Source: Bacillota bacterium (lineage in GTDB: Bacteria; Bacillota; Clostridia; Clostridiales; Clostridiaceae). From it: a stretch of 46,686 nt of DNA. The stretch covers positions 1 through 46,686 of the forward strand of contig JAEZKY010000103.1 of assembly GCA_023435985.1 (NCBI GenBank), in the 5' to 3' direction. Under the pieces are notes generated by a model, which was given only the letters and a program-made list of their open reading frames with translations, searched no databases and had not been told where the DNA came from. Below, one piece after another: positions 24,002 through 32,667 of this stretch; within the stretch, counting starts at the first letter, position 1, and every line of letters begins with the position of its first letter. The translations under genes were made by a program, and so were the position numbers.

Positions 24002-25930
24002 ATGGGTATGAACTTTAAAGAATTTATAGAAACAGATAGAGAAAAATATAGCACCCAAAAGTTTGAAGGAAGTTTTCTCGATTATTTAGATATTGTTAAG
24101 GAAAATCCAGAAGTAGTTAAACTTGCTCATAAAAGGATTTATGACATGGTTATAAGTAAAGGAGTAGAAGAATTAAAGGCCGATGAAAATCCGAAAGTAC
24201 GAAAAATCTACGGAAATGATTTAATAAGAAAATATGGATTTTTTAAGGATGATTTTTATGGTATTGACAAAGTTATAATGAAATTAGTTAGTTATTTTAA
24301 ATCGGCAGCAATGAAAGGGGAAGAGGCAAGACAAGTTTTATATCTTGTAGGACCAGTTGGTGCTGGTAAGTCCTCAATAGTTGAAAGTCTAAAGTCTGCT
24401 CTAGAAGATTGTGAACCAGTGTATGCGTTAAAAGGGTGTCCAATGCATGAAGATCCTCTTCATTTGATTCCAAAGCATTTAAGACCAAAATTTCAGGAAA
24501 TACTTGGAGTACAAATTGAAGGAGATTTATGTCCTATATGTAAGTATAAACTTATTCATGAACTTAATGGAGTATATGAAGATTTCCCAGTTGAAAGAAC
24601 AGAATTTTCAATTAGATCACGAAAAGGGATAGGCGTAGTACCGCCAGTTGATCCCAATAATCAAGATACTTCAATTTTAACAGGGTCAATAGATATATCT
24701 AAAATGGACCTATATTCAGAGGATGATCCAAGAATATTTTCGTTAAATGGAGCTTTTGATGTCGGAAACCGCGGGCTTGTAGAGTTTATCGAGGTATTTA
24801 AAAATGATGTAGAATATCTTCATACAATAATTACAGCTACTCAAGAAAAATCCATACCATCGCCAGGAAAAGGTTCCATGATATATTTTGATGGAGTTAT
24901 AGTTGCACATTCGAATGAAGCTGAGTGGAATAGGTTTAAGTCAGACCACACAAATGAAGCAATATTGGATAGAATAGTAAAAGTAGAAGTTCCATATTGT
25001 TTAGAACTGGATGAAGAGGTTAAGATATATGAAAAGATATTAAGAAAGAGTAATTTTAAGGCACATATAGCACCTCATACTATTAAAGTAGCAGCAATGT
25101 TTGGGATACTTTCAAGACTAACACCTTCAGCTAAAGCTGATCCTATGACAAAACTCAAGATTTATAATGGAGAAGAAATTGTTGAAAAGGGAACTACTAA
25201 GAAAATTGATATTGGAGAACTTAGGGAGGAGGCTGGACAATATGAAGGCATGAAGGGTATAAGTACAAGATTTATTATAAAAGCTATAGATAATGCTCTT
25301 TCAGAATCAGAGTATGATTGTATTAATCCACTTAGTATAATGGAAAGCATGATTAAATCAGTTAAAGAGCTTGATATTGCAGCAGATGATAAGAAAAAGT
25401 ATTTAGGCTTTATTCAAGACACTATTAGAAAAGAATATAATAAAATTTTAGAGAGGGAAATTACAAAGGCATTTATACATTCATTTAGAGAACAAGCTGA
25501 GAGCTTATTTAATAACTATATAGATAATGCAGAAGCGTATGTAAATAAAACTAAAATAAAGGATATTTCAACAGGAGAAGAACTTAATCCAGATGAAGAA
25601 TTTATGAGAAGTATAGAAGAGCAAATAGGTGTATATGCTGCATCAGCTAAGGGGTTTAGATCAGATGTTACTTCATATATGTTTTATATAGTTAGAAAAG
25701 GTGGAAAATTAGATTATACTTCTTACGAACCTTTAAAAGAAGCAATAGAAAAGAAATTAACACTTTCAGTCAAAGATTTGTCTAGAATAATAACTAAATC
25801 TAAAGTTAGAGATAAAGAACAAGCAGAAAAATATAATTCTATGGTTGAAGAAATGCAAAATAATGGATATTGTCTTCATTGTTGTGATGTAATTCTAAAA
25901 TACGCTGCAAATAACTTGTGGAGGGATTAG
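24002..25930 (+). CDS. prkA: PrkA serine protein kinase / AAA+ protein
   Basis: With the ATG at 24002 (GGAGGAGG upstream; a GTG at 23996 is less likely) the protein has 642 residues. The N-terminal AAA domain has the Walker A motif GPVGAGKSS near residue 118, then a zinc-ribbon-like stretch (GDLCPICKY), and the conserved GSIDISKMDLYSEDDPRIFSLNGAFDVGNRG. The C-terminal half is the PrkA kinase-like domain. PrkA/YeaG acts with YhbH and SpoVR in stress and sporulation programmes. The gene is 8 bases from yhbH. The order prkA-yhbH-spoVR is the same as the well-known three-gene set in bacilli and enterobacteria. Confidence 0.96.
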   Translation: MGMNFKEFIETDREKYSTQKFEGSFLDYLDIVKENPEVVKLAHKRIYDMVISKGVEELKADENPKVRKIYGNDLIRKYGFFKDDFYGIDKVIMKLVSYFKSAAMKGEEARQVLYLVGPVGAGKSSIVESLKSALEDCEPVYALKGCPMHEDPLHLIPKHLRPKFQEILGVQIEGDLCPICKYKLIHELNGVYEDFPVERTEFSIRSRKGIGVVPPVDPNNQDTSILTGSIDISKMDLYSEDDPRIFSLNGAFDVGNRGLVEFIEVFKNDVEYLHTIITATQEKSIPSPGKGSMIYFDGVIVAHSNEAEWNRFKSDHTNEAILDRIVKVEVPYCLELDEEVKIYEKILRKSNFKAHIAPHTIKVAAMFGILSRLTPSAKADPMTKLKIYNGEEIVEKGTTKKIDIGELREEAGQYEGMKGISTRFIIKAIDNALSESEYDCINPLSIMESMIKSVKELDIAADDKKKYLGFIQDTIRKEYNKILEREITKAFIHSFREQAESLFNNYIDNAEAYVNKTKIKDISTGEELNPDEEFMRSIEEQIGVYAASAKGFRSDVTSYMFYIVRKGGKLDYTSYEPLKEAIEKKLTLSVKDLSRIITKSKVRDKEQAEKYNSMVEEMQNNGYCLHCCDVILKYAANNLWRD

Positions 25931-25938
25931 AATAAATC

Positions 25939-27111
25939 ATGGCGATATTTAGGGATTATACTAATAATCAAATTGATCACGACAGATCCATAGAAGATAG
26001 AAGAAGGCATAGGCAACTGGTGGAAAAGTCCATAAAGGAAAATTTAGGAGATATATTATCAGAGGAAAGTATTGTTGGAGAAAGTAAAAATAAAAAGTTT
26101 AAAATACCTATTAAGGGAATTAAAGAATATCAATTCGTATATGGAAAAAATTCTAGAGGAGTTGCTACTGGAGTTGGAGATGAAAAAAGAGGTGAAAAGA
26201 TAGGCAGTGGAAACAAGAAGCTGTCTAAGGGAAACCAAGGCCCAGGAAATGATGAAGGTGATGATGTTTATGAAACAGAAATCACTCTTGAAGAATTAAT
26301 GGATTATATATCTGAGGATTTAAATCTGCCTAATTTAGATCAAAAGAAATATTCTGAGATAGTAACAGAGACGAGTGGGAAAAAGAGAGGCTATCAAACG
26401 CATGGAATAAGACCAAGACTTGCAAAAAAGAAAACCGTTATGTCAAAGATTGCTAGAAAACAGGGCAAGAAGAGGGCACTAAAAGAATTAGAGAGTGAAG
26501 GGGAGATAGATAGATTTCCATTTAGAGAGGAAGATTTAAGGTATTATAGAGTTAAGTTAAAACCTAGAAAAGACAGTAATGCAGTAATGATATTTATTAT
26601 GGATGCTTCTGGATCCATGGATATAACAAAAAAATATTTGGCTAGATCGTATTTTTTTGTATTAGCTACTTTTTTAAAAAGAAAGTATAACAATATAGCA
26701 TTTGAATTTATATATCACACTACTGTTGCAAGACGAGTCGATGAATTTGAATTTTTCCATAAATCAGAATCTGGTGGTACCTATATATCCAGTGGAATAA
26801 ACGAAGCATTACAATTAATTGAAGAAAAATATCCACCAGCGGCATGGAATATATACAGCATATATGCAAGTGATGGTGATAATTGGTCAGAAGATAATGA
26901 AAAGGCGGTTATAGCAGTTAAAAATATATGTGAAATTAGCAATATGTTTGGTTATGCAGAATTATTACCATCAACGTATACGACAACAATGTATCATAAA
27001 TTTAAAAAGGAAGTAACAAGTGAAAAATTTGTCCCTGTAATTATAAAAGAGAAAAAGGATTTATGGGAAGCACTTAAGATTATGCTTAGGAAGGAGTTAA
27101 AGGAGGAGTAG
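25939..27111 (+). CDS. yhbH: YhbH/YeaH family protein (DUF444, VWA-like)
   Basis: This 390-residue protein belongs to the DUF444 family. The N terminus has DYTNNQIDHDRSIEDRRRHR, then a Gly/Lys/Asp-rich middle region. The C-terminal half has a von Willebrand A-like metal site in FIMDASGSMD and later SDGDNWSEDN. It is always found with PrkA and SpoVR and probably forms a complex with them in sporulation or stationary-phase cells. It is cytoplasmic. It begins 8 bases after prkA and ends 4 bases before spoVR, so the three are translated from one message. Confidence 0.95.
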   Translation: MAIFRDYTNNQIDHDRSIEDRRRHRQLVEKSIKENLGDILSEESIVGESKNKKFKIPIKGIKEYQFVYGKNSRGVATGVGDEKRGEKIGSGNKKLSKGNQGPGNDEGDDVYETEITLEELMDYISEDLNLPNLDQKKYSEIVTETSGKKRGYQTHGIRPRLAKKKTVMSKIARKQGKKRALKELESEGEIDRFPFREEDLRYYRVKLKPRKDSNAVMIFIMDASGSMDITKKYLARSYFFVLATFLKRKYNNIAFEFIYHTTVARRVDEFEFFHKSESGGTYISSGINEALQLIEEKYPPAAWNIYSIYASDGDNWSEDNEKAVIAVKNICEISNMFGYAELLPSTYTTTMYHKFKKEVTSEKFVPVIIKEKKDLWEALKIMLRKELKEE

Positions 27112-27115
27112 AGAA

Positions 27116-28486
27116 TTGGAATATAGTTTAAGGGATATTGAAGCTTGGAATGAAAAAATAGAAAAGAAAGTTAAAGAATATGGATTGGATTTTTATCCTC
27201 AAGAATTTGAGATTATAAATTTTAATGAAATGATAGGATATGAAGCCTATGTTGGAATGCCATCAAGATATCCTCACTGGAGTTTTGGAAAATCTTATGA
27301 AAAAAATAAAACTCTTTATTCTTTTAATCTTACTGGCCTTCCTTATGAAATGGTAATTAATTCTGATCCATGTTTAGCATATTTGATGAAAGATAATACA
27401 TTACTGCTACAAATATTAACAATGGCTCATGTATATGGGCATAATGATTTCTTCAAAAATAATAGGTTATTTAAAGAAGGAACCAATGCAAGGTACACTT
27501 TAGAAATGTTTAATTTAGATTCGAAAATAATAAGAGAATATATAGATGATCCAAGTATAGGGTATTCAGAAGTCGAAAGAATATTAGATGCAGCTCATGC
27601 TATAAGATACCAATCTCAAAGAAGCATTGGGGTTAAGGAGCTATCTAATGATGAAATTAAAGAGAATATATTAAAAGCGTATGAATGTAAAAAAGAGAAC
27701 TGCGGCTTTCTTGATTCTTATCAGGAAATAAAGTTACCTAATTTAGAAAAGTTCCCATTAGAACCAGTAGATGATCTCATGGGTTTTATAATAGAATATG
27801 GTCAGCTGAAGGAGTGGGAAAAAAATATACTAAGTATAGTCAAAAGAGAAACTGAATATTTTATACCTCAAATTGAAACTAAAATAATGAATGAAGGATG
27901 GGCAAGTTATACTCATTATAACATTTTAAAGGAATTAGAATTGCCTCAAGAACTGCATCTAGAGTTCTTAAAACGGCATAATGATGTAATAGCACCTGCT
28001 ATAGGAGGCTTAAATCCATATTATATTGGTTTTAAAATATATGAGGATATAGAAAAGAGATATGGAAAGGAAAAAATATTTGAGGTCAGAGAAATAGAGA
28101 GAGATTCCTCATTTTTAAGACGCTATCTAACTCGAGAATTGTGTGAGGAACTAAATTTATTTCAGTATAATGAAAGAACTTTTGATATCGTCATAGAGGA
28201 AATCTCTGATAAAACTGGCTGGAAGACAATAAGAGATACATTGAGTTATACAGCAGGAATGGGAAATATACCTTATATTAGAGTTATAGATTTAAATAAG
28301 AAAAACTATACTTTGACATTGGAAAATGTATTTGATGGCAGGCCATTAGAACTTTCATATGCTAAAGAAACTTTAAAATATATACAAGAGTTATGGGGGC
28401 ATGATGTTAAATTAATTACTAAATCAAGTGATAAGCAGGATGTGGTTTTAATTTGTAATCAAGAAAAGAAGGTAATTATATCATAA
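27116..28486 (+). CDS. spoVR: SpoVR family protein
   Basis: This 456-residue protein starts at TTG 27116, with AGGAGG nine bases upstream. It is a member of the SpoVR/YcgB family: EGLDFYPQEFEIIN-like start, YGMPSRYPHWSFGKSYE-like segment (here VGMPSRYPHWSFGKSYE), LAHVYGHNDFF-like MAHVYGHNDFF and NEGWASYTHY. In Bacillus subtilis SpoVR affects spore cortex formation; its reaction is not known. It is last in the prkA-yhbH-spoVR operon. A stem at 28498-28530 follows without a T-run. Confidence 0.95.
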   Translation: MEYSLRDIEAWNEKIEKKVKEYGLDFYPQEFEIINFNEMIGYEAYVGMPSRYPHWSFGKSYEKNKTLYSFNLTGLPYEMVINSDPCLAYLMKDNTLLLQILTMAHVYGHNDFFKNNRLFKEGTNARYTLEMFNLDSKIIREYIDDPSIGYSEVERILDAAHAIRYQSQRSIGVKELSNDEIKENILKAYECKKENCGFLDSYQEIKLPNLEKFPLEPVDDLMGFIIEYGQLKEWEKNILSIVKRETEYFIPQIETKIMNEGWASYTHYNILKELELPQELHLEFLKRHNDVIAPAIGGLNPYYIGFKIYEDIEKRYGKEKIFEVREIERDSSFLRRYLTRELCEELNLFQYNERTFDIVIEEISDKTGWKTIRDTLSYTAGMGNIPYIRVIDLNKKNYTLTLENVFDGRPLELSYAKETLKYIQELWGHDVKLITKSSDKQDVVLICNQEKKVIIS

Positions 28487-28497
28487 TATAATAAATG

Positions 28498-28530
28498 ATG
28501 CACAATTCACAATGTTGAGTTGTGCATTGT
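28498..28530. repeat. Palindrome after spoVR
   Basis: ATGCACAATTCA and TGAGTTGTGCAT pair (one G-T) around CAATGT. There is no T-run, so it is more like a dispersed palindrome than a normal terminator. It may still end the spoVR transcript. Confidence 0.5.
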
Positions 28531-28653
28531 CGCGCTTTAAAGCTAAGGTGTATTGGCTTAATCCTAATTAGCATTATATTAAAGAAGTAACCAAAAGTCT
28601 AGAGATGAATATCATATTTATGTAGGAAAATAATATTTTTGGAGATAATATTG

Positions 28654-29196
28654 ATGAACCTAAAAGGTAGCAAAACTGAAAAAAATTTGTTTAAAACATT
28701 TGCAGGAGAGTCAAGAGCGAGAAACAAATATTCTTTTTATGCAGAAAAAGCTAGATCTGAGGGATTTATGTATGTTGCAGATGTGTTTGAAGAAACTGCA
28801 GGAAATGAACATGCTCATGCTAGGGAAGTATTTAAAAGATACTTAAATATGATTAACAATACGAAAAATAATTTAATAGAAGCAGCCCTTGGTGAGTCAG
28901 AAGAAAATAAAGTTATTTATAAGGAATTCGAAGAAACAGCACGTTGTGAAGGTTTCAATGAAATTGCAGATTTTTATAAAGAGCTTCAAGAAGTAGAAGG
29001 GCATCATAAAGAAAGATTTTTGGGATTAGCTAAAAAAATTAAAGAAGGTAAAATGTTTAAAGCTGAGAGACAAACTGAATGGTTATGTCTAAATTGCGGA
29101 TATATCTATGAAGGAAAAGATGCACCAGGAAAATGTCCATTATGTAAATATCCAAGAGCATACTTTAAGAAATTGGAAAATGATGAATGTTATTAA
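28654..29196 (+). CDS. Rubrerythrin
   Basis: The ATG at 28654 follows TTTGGAG; the in-frame TTG at 28639 overlaps that site. The protein has 180 residues. The N-terminal four-helix ferritin-like domain carries the di-iron ligands (FAGESRARNKY, EETAGNEHAHAREV, EEVEGHHKERF-like segment). The C-terminal rubredoxin-like domain has two CxxC pairs (CLNCGY and CPLCKY). Rubrerythrins reduce hydrogen peroxide in anaerobes. It has two small genes downstream, the next one 14 bases away. Confidence 0.95.
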   Translation: MNLKGSKTEKNLFKTFAGESRARNKYSFYAEKARSEGFMYVADVFEETAGNEHAHAREVFKRYLNMINNTKNNLIEAALGESEENKVIYKEFEETARCEGFNEIADFYKELQEVEGHHKERFLGLAKKIKEGKMFKAERQTEWLCLNCGYIYEGKDAPGKCPLCKYPRAYFKKLENDECY

Positions 29197-29210
29197 TAGG
29201 GGGCAAGTAT

Positions 29211-29558
29211 ATGATTTATGAGTATCCTGAAGAGTTTGTAGTTCCTGTAGTTTATGCTGATGATTTAAGTGCTAAGCCAATATATAGAGATTTAGAATTT
29301 GAGTATATCAAAATAGATGGATTATTAGAACCAGAGCTGGAATTACATCAAGATGAAGGATTTATACTGAATGATTATGAAAATAATACTTATGGAAAGA
29401 AAGCTTATGAGTTTAACATGGACTTATTACAAGAGCCATATAAAGAAAATATGCTCAGTTATAGTATAGAAGAAGATAATGTAGACAATGATCATGTAAA
29501 AGAAATATTAAAAGATATAGATGATGAATATGCTAACAATGAGACTTTAAAAATTTAA
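29211..29558 (+). CDS. Small acidic protein of unknown function
   Basis: The ATG at 29211 has AGGGGG eight bases upstream, giving 115 residues. The protein is very acidic, with many Asp, Glu and Tyr, no cysteine, no signal and no membrane segment. Recognisable features are the N-terminal MIYEYPEEFVVPVVYADDL and the C-terminal DNDHVKEILKDIDDEYANNE. It lies 14 bases after rubrerythrin and is probably cotranscribed. No family is known to me; a spore-coat or stress-related role is only a guess from composition. Confidence 0.75.
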   Translation: MIYEYPEEFVVPVVYADDLSAKPIYRDLEFEYIKIDGLLEPELELHQDEGFILNDYENNTYGKKAYEFNMDLLQEPYKENMLSYSIEEDNVDNDHVKEILKDIDDEYANNETLKI

Positions 29559-29648
29559 TTTATAATTCGATATTTAATAATTTAAAAGATACAGAATATT
29601 AACTTGAAATGGAAGTAATAATGAGTAGGAATTTATAGAGGATTAATT

Positions 29649-29993
29649 ATGAAGTTCGATGATTTAGCAAAAAGGCACTATCAAGATATTGATAACTTAA
29701 GTGCATTATTGAAAAATTATGTTGATGTTTATAGATTATTAATTGCAGGTGCAGCAGAACTATATAGCGTAAATTTAGCAAGCAAAGGGGAAGTTAAAAG
29801 CGCATTAGAGAGAGCTGAACAGGTTGGTGAATTAATAGATAAACTAGTGGGCACACTAAATAAATGCGAAGGATCGTATTTAAAGTATTGCAAGCTTCAA
29901 AATGATTATATTATGATAAGTACGGAAAAAGATAAGATATTTACTGAGATAGATAATGAGCTAAAATTTCAGAACTCTGAAAGAGAAGATTAA
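29649..29993 (+). CDS. Small helical protein of unknown function
   Basis: This 114-residue protein is predicted to be almost entirely alpha-helical: DIDNLSALLKNYVDVYRLLIAGAAELYS, then VKSALERAEQVGELIDKLVGTLNKCE, then a final helix. There is no signal or membrane segment. It follows the acidic protein gene by 90 bases and is closed by a strong terminator. The helical hairpin pattern could serve binding to a partner. I recognise no family. Confidence 0.75.
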   Translation: MKFDDLAKRHYQDIDNLSALLKNYVDVYRLLIAGAAELYSVNLASKGEVKSALERAEQVGELIDKLVGTLNKCEGSYLKYCKLQNDYIMISTEKDKIFTEIDNELKFQNSERED

Positions 29994-30010
29994 AAATGAA
30001 AACAAAATTA

Positions 30011-30050
30011 AAAAACTCTGTCTTAAGATTATAAGAGACAGAGTTTTTTT
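30011..30050 (+). terminator. Terminator of the rubrerythrin group
   Basis: AACTCTGTCTTA and TAAGAGACAGAGTT pair with one bulge and end in a run of seven T. Confidence 0.9.
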
Positions 30051-30094
30051 ATAAGAAAAATTACTTATTTCTTTCATTGCGATCTTTAATTGAA

Positions 30095-30622
30095 CTAAAA
30101 TTTCTTTAATTTAATCTTACTTACCATTAAGTATGAACCAAGAATCATTAAAAGAACAACAAGATAAGGGGAAGGCATCATATTTAAGTTAAGCATAATT
30201 AATGAAAAAAGAGCCATAAAACATCCAACTATTGTTATAGGTACACCCGTAAAGGCACCATCAAAATTAGTAGTGTTAAATCTAGCCAATCTATATGCAC
30301 CACAGATTGGAAATAATAATAAAATCACAAATCCAACCAATCCTCTTGGGTGTAAAGTATTAAGATTAAAATATATAAATACTAGTATAGATGGCGCTAC
30401 TCCAAAAGAAACCAAATCAGCTAAAGAATCTAATTCTTTACCTAATTCACTGGAAACATTTAAAAAACGAGCTATTCTTCCATCATATCTATCTACCAAT
30501 CCTGCTAATAAAATAAATGCACCGGCTATTCCATATTGCTCATTCATTACTGATAATATGGATATAATTCCGCAAGATAAATTAATAAAGGTAAATACAT
30601 TAGGAATACAACTTTTCCTCAT
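30095..30622 (-). CDS. pssA: CDP-diacylglycerol-serine O-phosphatidyltransferase
   Basis: This 175-residue membrane enzyme of the CDP-alcohol phosphotransferase family makes phosphatidylserine, the precursor of phosphatidylethanolamine. The active site motif reads DRYDGRIARFLNVSSELGKE and then LDSLADLVSFG, which matches DG-x2-AR-x8-G-x3-D-x3-D. There are about five or six membrane helices. It starts with IPNVFTFINLSCG, typical of PssA. It is transcribed alone on the minus strand, opposite to the neighbouring genes. Confidence 0.93.
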   Translation of the reverse strand: MRKSCIPNVFTFINLSCGIISILSVMNEQYGIAGAFILLAGLVDRYDGRIARFLNVSSELGKELDSLADLVSFGVAPSILVFIYFNLNTLHPRGLVGFVILLLFPICGAYRLARFNTTNFDGAFTGVPITIVGCFMALFSLIMLNLNMMPSPYLVVLLMILGSYLMVSKIKLKKF

Positions 30623-30731
30623 AAAATCACTCCTAAAATTATAAAAAATACTTACAAAGAGTTATTATACCATATAAATTAAAATAATATAAGACATAAA
30701 TAAACTTTTAGATTTATTAATATATATGGTA

Positions 30732-30760
30732 TCGACATAGAATATACAAAATGATATAAT
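30732..30760 (+). promoter_or_regulatory. Promoter of the lipid kinase gene
   Basis: TCGACA (30732-30737), 17 bases and TATAAT (30755-30760) make a good vegetative-type promoter, about 155 bases upstream of the lipid kinase start codon. Confidence 0.7.
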
Positions 30761-30918
30761 GAAATTTATGACATAGTGAATATAGAAAGTAATTAGTTAA
30801 AAACTTAATGGATAAATAAATATTAGAAATATTATTTTCTATAGAAAACTTTTTATAAGTTGATTTTATATGGCATTATAATTATAGTGAAGAAGATTTA
30901 TTGGAGGCAGGTTAATTT

Positions 30919-31797
30919 ATGAAAAAGGTAAGATTCATATACAACCCATACTCAGGAGAAAGTAGTATAAGAAATGAACTAGATGTTGTAATAAATTTGC
31001 ATCAGGAAGCTGGTTTAACAGTTGTTCCATATAGAATTCAAAAAGGAAAAGATTTGGCTGAAGCACTAGATGTAGTAGATGACACATATAGTTATATTTT
31101 AGTGGCTGGTGGAGATGGAACTGTAGATTCTGTTGTAAATGCGATGAAAAATAAAGATATAAATGTACCCATAGGAATATTACCAGTTGGAACTGCAAAT
31201 GATTTTGGAAAATTTATAAATATGCCAAATGATGTGAAAGATGCATGTAAGCAGATATTAGGTTCAAAGCCAGTGGCTGTTGATGTGGGGAAGATAAATG
31301 ACAAATATTTTATTAATGTAGCAAGTTCAGGGCTTTTTACTGATATATCTCAAAAAATAGATACAAACTTAAAAAATACAATGGGAAAAATAGCATATTA
31401 CTTAAAAGGAATTGAGGAAATTCCTAATTTTAGAAAGTTAAAAATAAAAATATCAGCTAAAGAATGTAGTTATGATGGAGAAATGTATTTACTCTTGGTG
31501 TTTAATGGTAAGAGTGCTGGAAATCTTAATTTAGCAACAGAAGCAGAAATTACAGATGGCAAATTAGACGTAATAGTATTTAAAGCCATACAATTAATAG
31601 AGCTTTTGCCACTACTAATAAAACTTCTAAGAGGAGAACATTTGGATTCTGATAAAGTTGTATATTTTAGAACTGATGATGTATATATTGAATCCTCAGA
31701 AGATATTGTTACAGACATAGATGGAGAAAGAGGACCTGATTTTCCATTAAGAATTCAATGTATTAAAGGTGGAATTAAACTTTTAGGTATAAAATAA
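30919..31797 (+). CDS. YegS/DgkB-type lipid kinase
   Basis: This 292-residue protein belongs to the diacylglycerol/lipid kinase family. VRFIYNPYSGES is the first motif, VAGGDGTVDSVVNAM is the ATP-binding glycine loop, and GILPVGTANDFGK is the second conserved motif. A C-terminal beta-sandwich domain follows (TDIDGERGPDFPLRI). It phosphorylates diacylglycerol or a related lipid at the inner face of the membrane. It follows the convergently placed pssA region, so lipid head-group genes are clustered here. Confidence 0.92.
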   Translation: MKKVRFIYNPYSGESSIRNELDVVINLHQEAGLTVVPYRIQKGKDLAEALDVVDDTYSYILVAGGDGTVDSVVNAMKNKDINVPIGILPVGTANDFGKFINMPNDVKDACKQILGSKPVAVDVGKINDKYFINVASSGLFTDISQKIDTNLKNTMGKIAYYLKGIEEIPNFRKLKIKISAKECSYDGEMYLLLVFNGKSAGNLNLATEAEITDGKLDVIVFKAIQLIELLPLLIKLLRGEHLDSDKVVYFRTDDVYIESSEDIVTDIDGERGPDFPLRIQCIKGGIKLLGIK

Positions 31798-31848
31798 TAT
31801 ATTCGATAATAAATATAAGTAACAGGAATATGGATTGGAGCGTAGTTT

Positions 31849-32502
31849 GTGAACTTTGCATATTATTTATTTTTGTTACTTATAATTTTTTTATCTATTT
31901 CTATAATAAAGAAAAACTTAGATGTTTCACCAAAGAAAATAAAAATATATTTAACCTTAGTAATTACATTATTTTTATTAAGACATATAGCATTATTCCT
32001 TTTATGTATACTTAAAAATAGTACCATTATATATTACTTAAAACCAATAATATTTTTGGATCACTTATCAATTCCACTTATAGTTTTAGCTATAACTTAT
32101 GTTTATTTAAGGTCAGAAAAGTTAAGTTTTGGTGGAAGTTATATTATTGCTACAATTGTATGTGCTATCTACAGTTTCATAATACACATTTCTAAAGTAT
32201 CAGTTCAAGTAAGTTACTCATATGGATTCATATTGGAAATAGATAAAAGTATAATTCTATTTTTATTTTCACTGATTTTGCTTGGAATGCTGCTAGTTTT
32301 AAATGTGATATTATTAGATAAACCTTTTGTGAATAGAAAAGGAATATGGTTTATAATCATAGCAATTTCAATAGTAATGTTAGAGAATATTATTATTTTA
32401 GGTGGGATCAAACTTTTTCCTTATTCAGTTATAGGAGATATGCTATTTTTGGTGATTTTAAATATTGTTTTAAATGGGTTTAAAGTTTCTTTAAAGAAAT
32501 AA
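31849..32502 (+). CDS. Multi-pass membrane protein, unknown function
   Basis: The GTG at 31849 is the start, with TTGGAG eight bases upstream, giving 217 residues. The protein is very hydrophobic with about six or seven membrane helices and short loops, ending in a Lys-rich tail (GFKVSLKK). There are no recognisable catalytic motifs. It follows the lipid kinase gene by 51 bases and is closed by a hairpin at 32555. No family is recognised. Confidence 0.75.
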   Translation: MNFAYYLFLLLIIFLSISIIKKNLDVSPKKIKIYLTLVITLFLLRHIALFLLCILKNSTIIYYLKPIIFLDHLSIPLIVLAITYVYLRSEKLSFGGSYIIATIVCAIYSFIIHISKVSVQVSYSYGFILEIDKSIILFLFSLILLGMLLVLNVILLDKPFVNRKGIWFIIIAISIVMLENIIILGGIKLFPYSVIGDMLFLVILNIVLNGFKVSLKK

Positions 32503-32554
32503 TAGATATAGTAAAACATTAATGTTATTCCGTAATGAGTGAATTAAAAGAAAC

Positions 32555-32604
32555 AAATGGCATTATGAGATTGTAAGTTAATTTAGAGTCTTATAATGCC
32601 ATTT
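32555..32604 (+). terminator. Terminator after the membrane protein gene
   Basis: The arms AAATGGCATTATGAGA and TCTTATAATGCCATTT pair over 16 bases with one G-T, around an 18-base loop, but the following T-run is weak. Confidence 0.65.
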
Positions 32605-32625
32605 ATTGTGAAGCATATTTTATAG

Positions 32626-32664
32626 AATAGCCCATATAAATAAAAAATGTTTATATGAGCTATT
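32626..32664 (-). terminator. Terminator of the YgiQ-type gene
   Basis: AATAGCCCATATAAA and TTTATATGAGCTATT pair over 15 positions with one mismatch. It ends right before the stop codon of the minus-strand gene and has A/T-rich flanks on both sides. Confidence 0.7.
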
Positions 32665-32667
32665 TTA

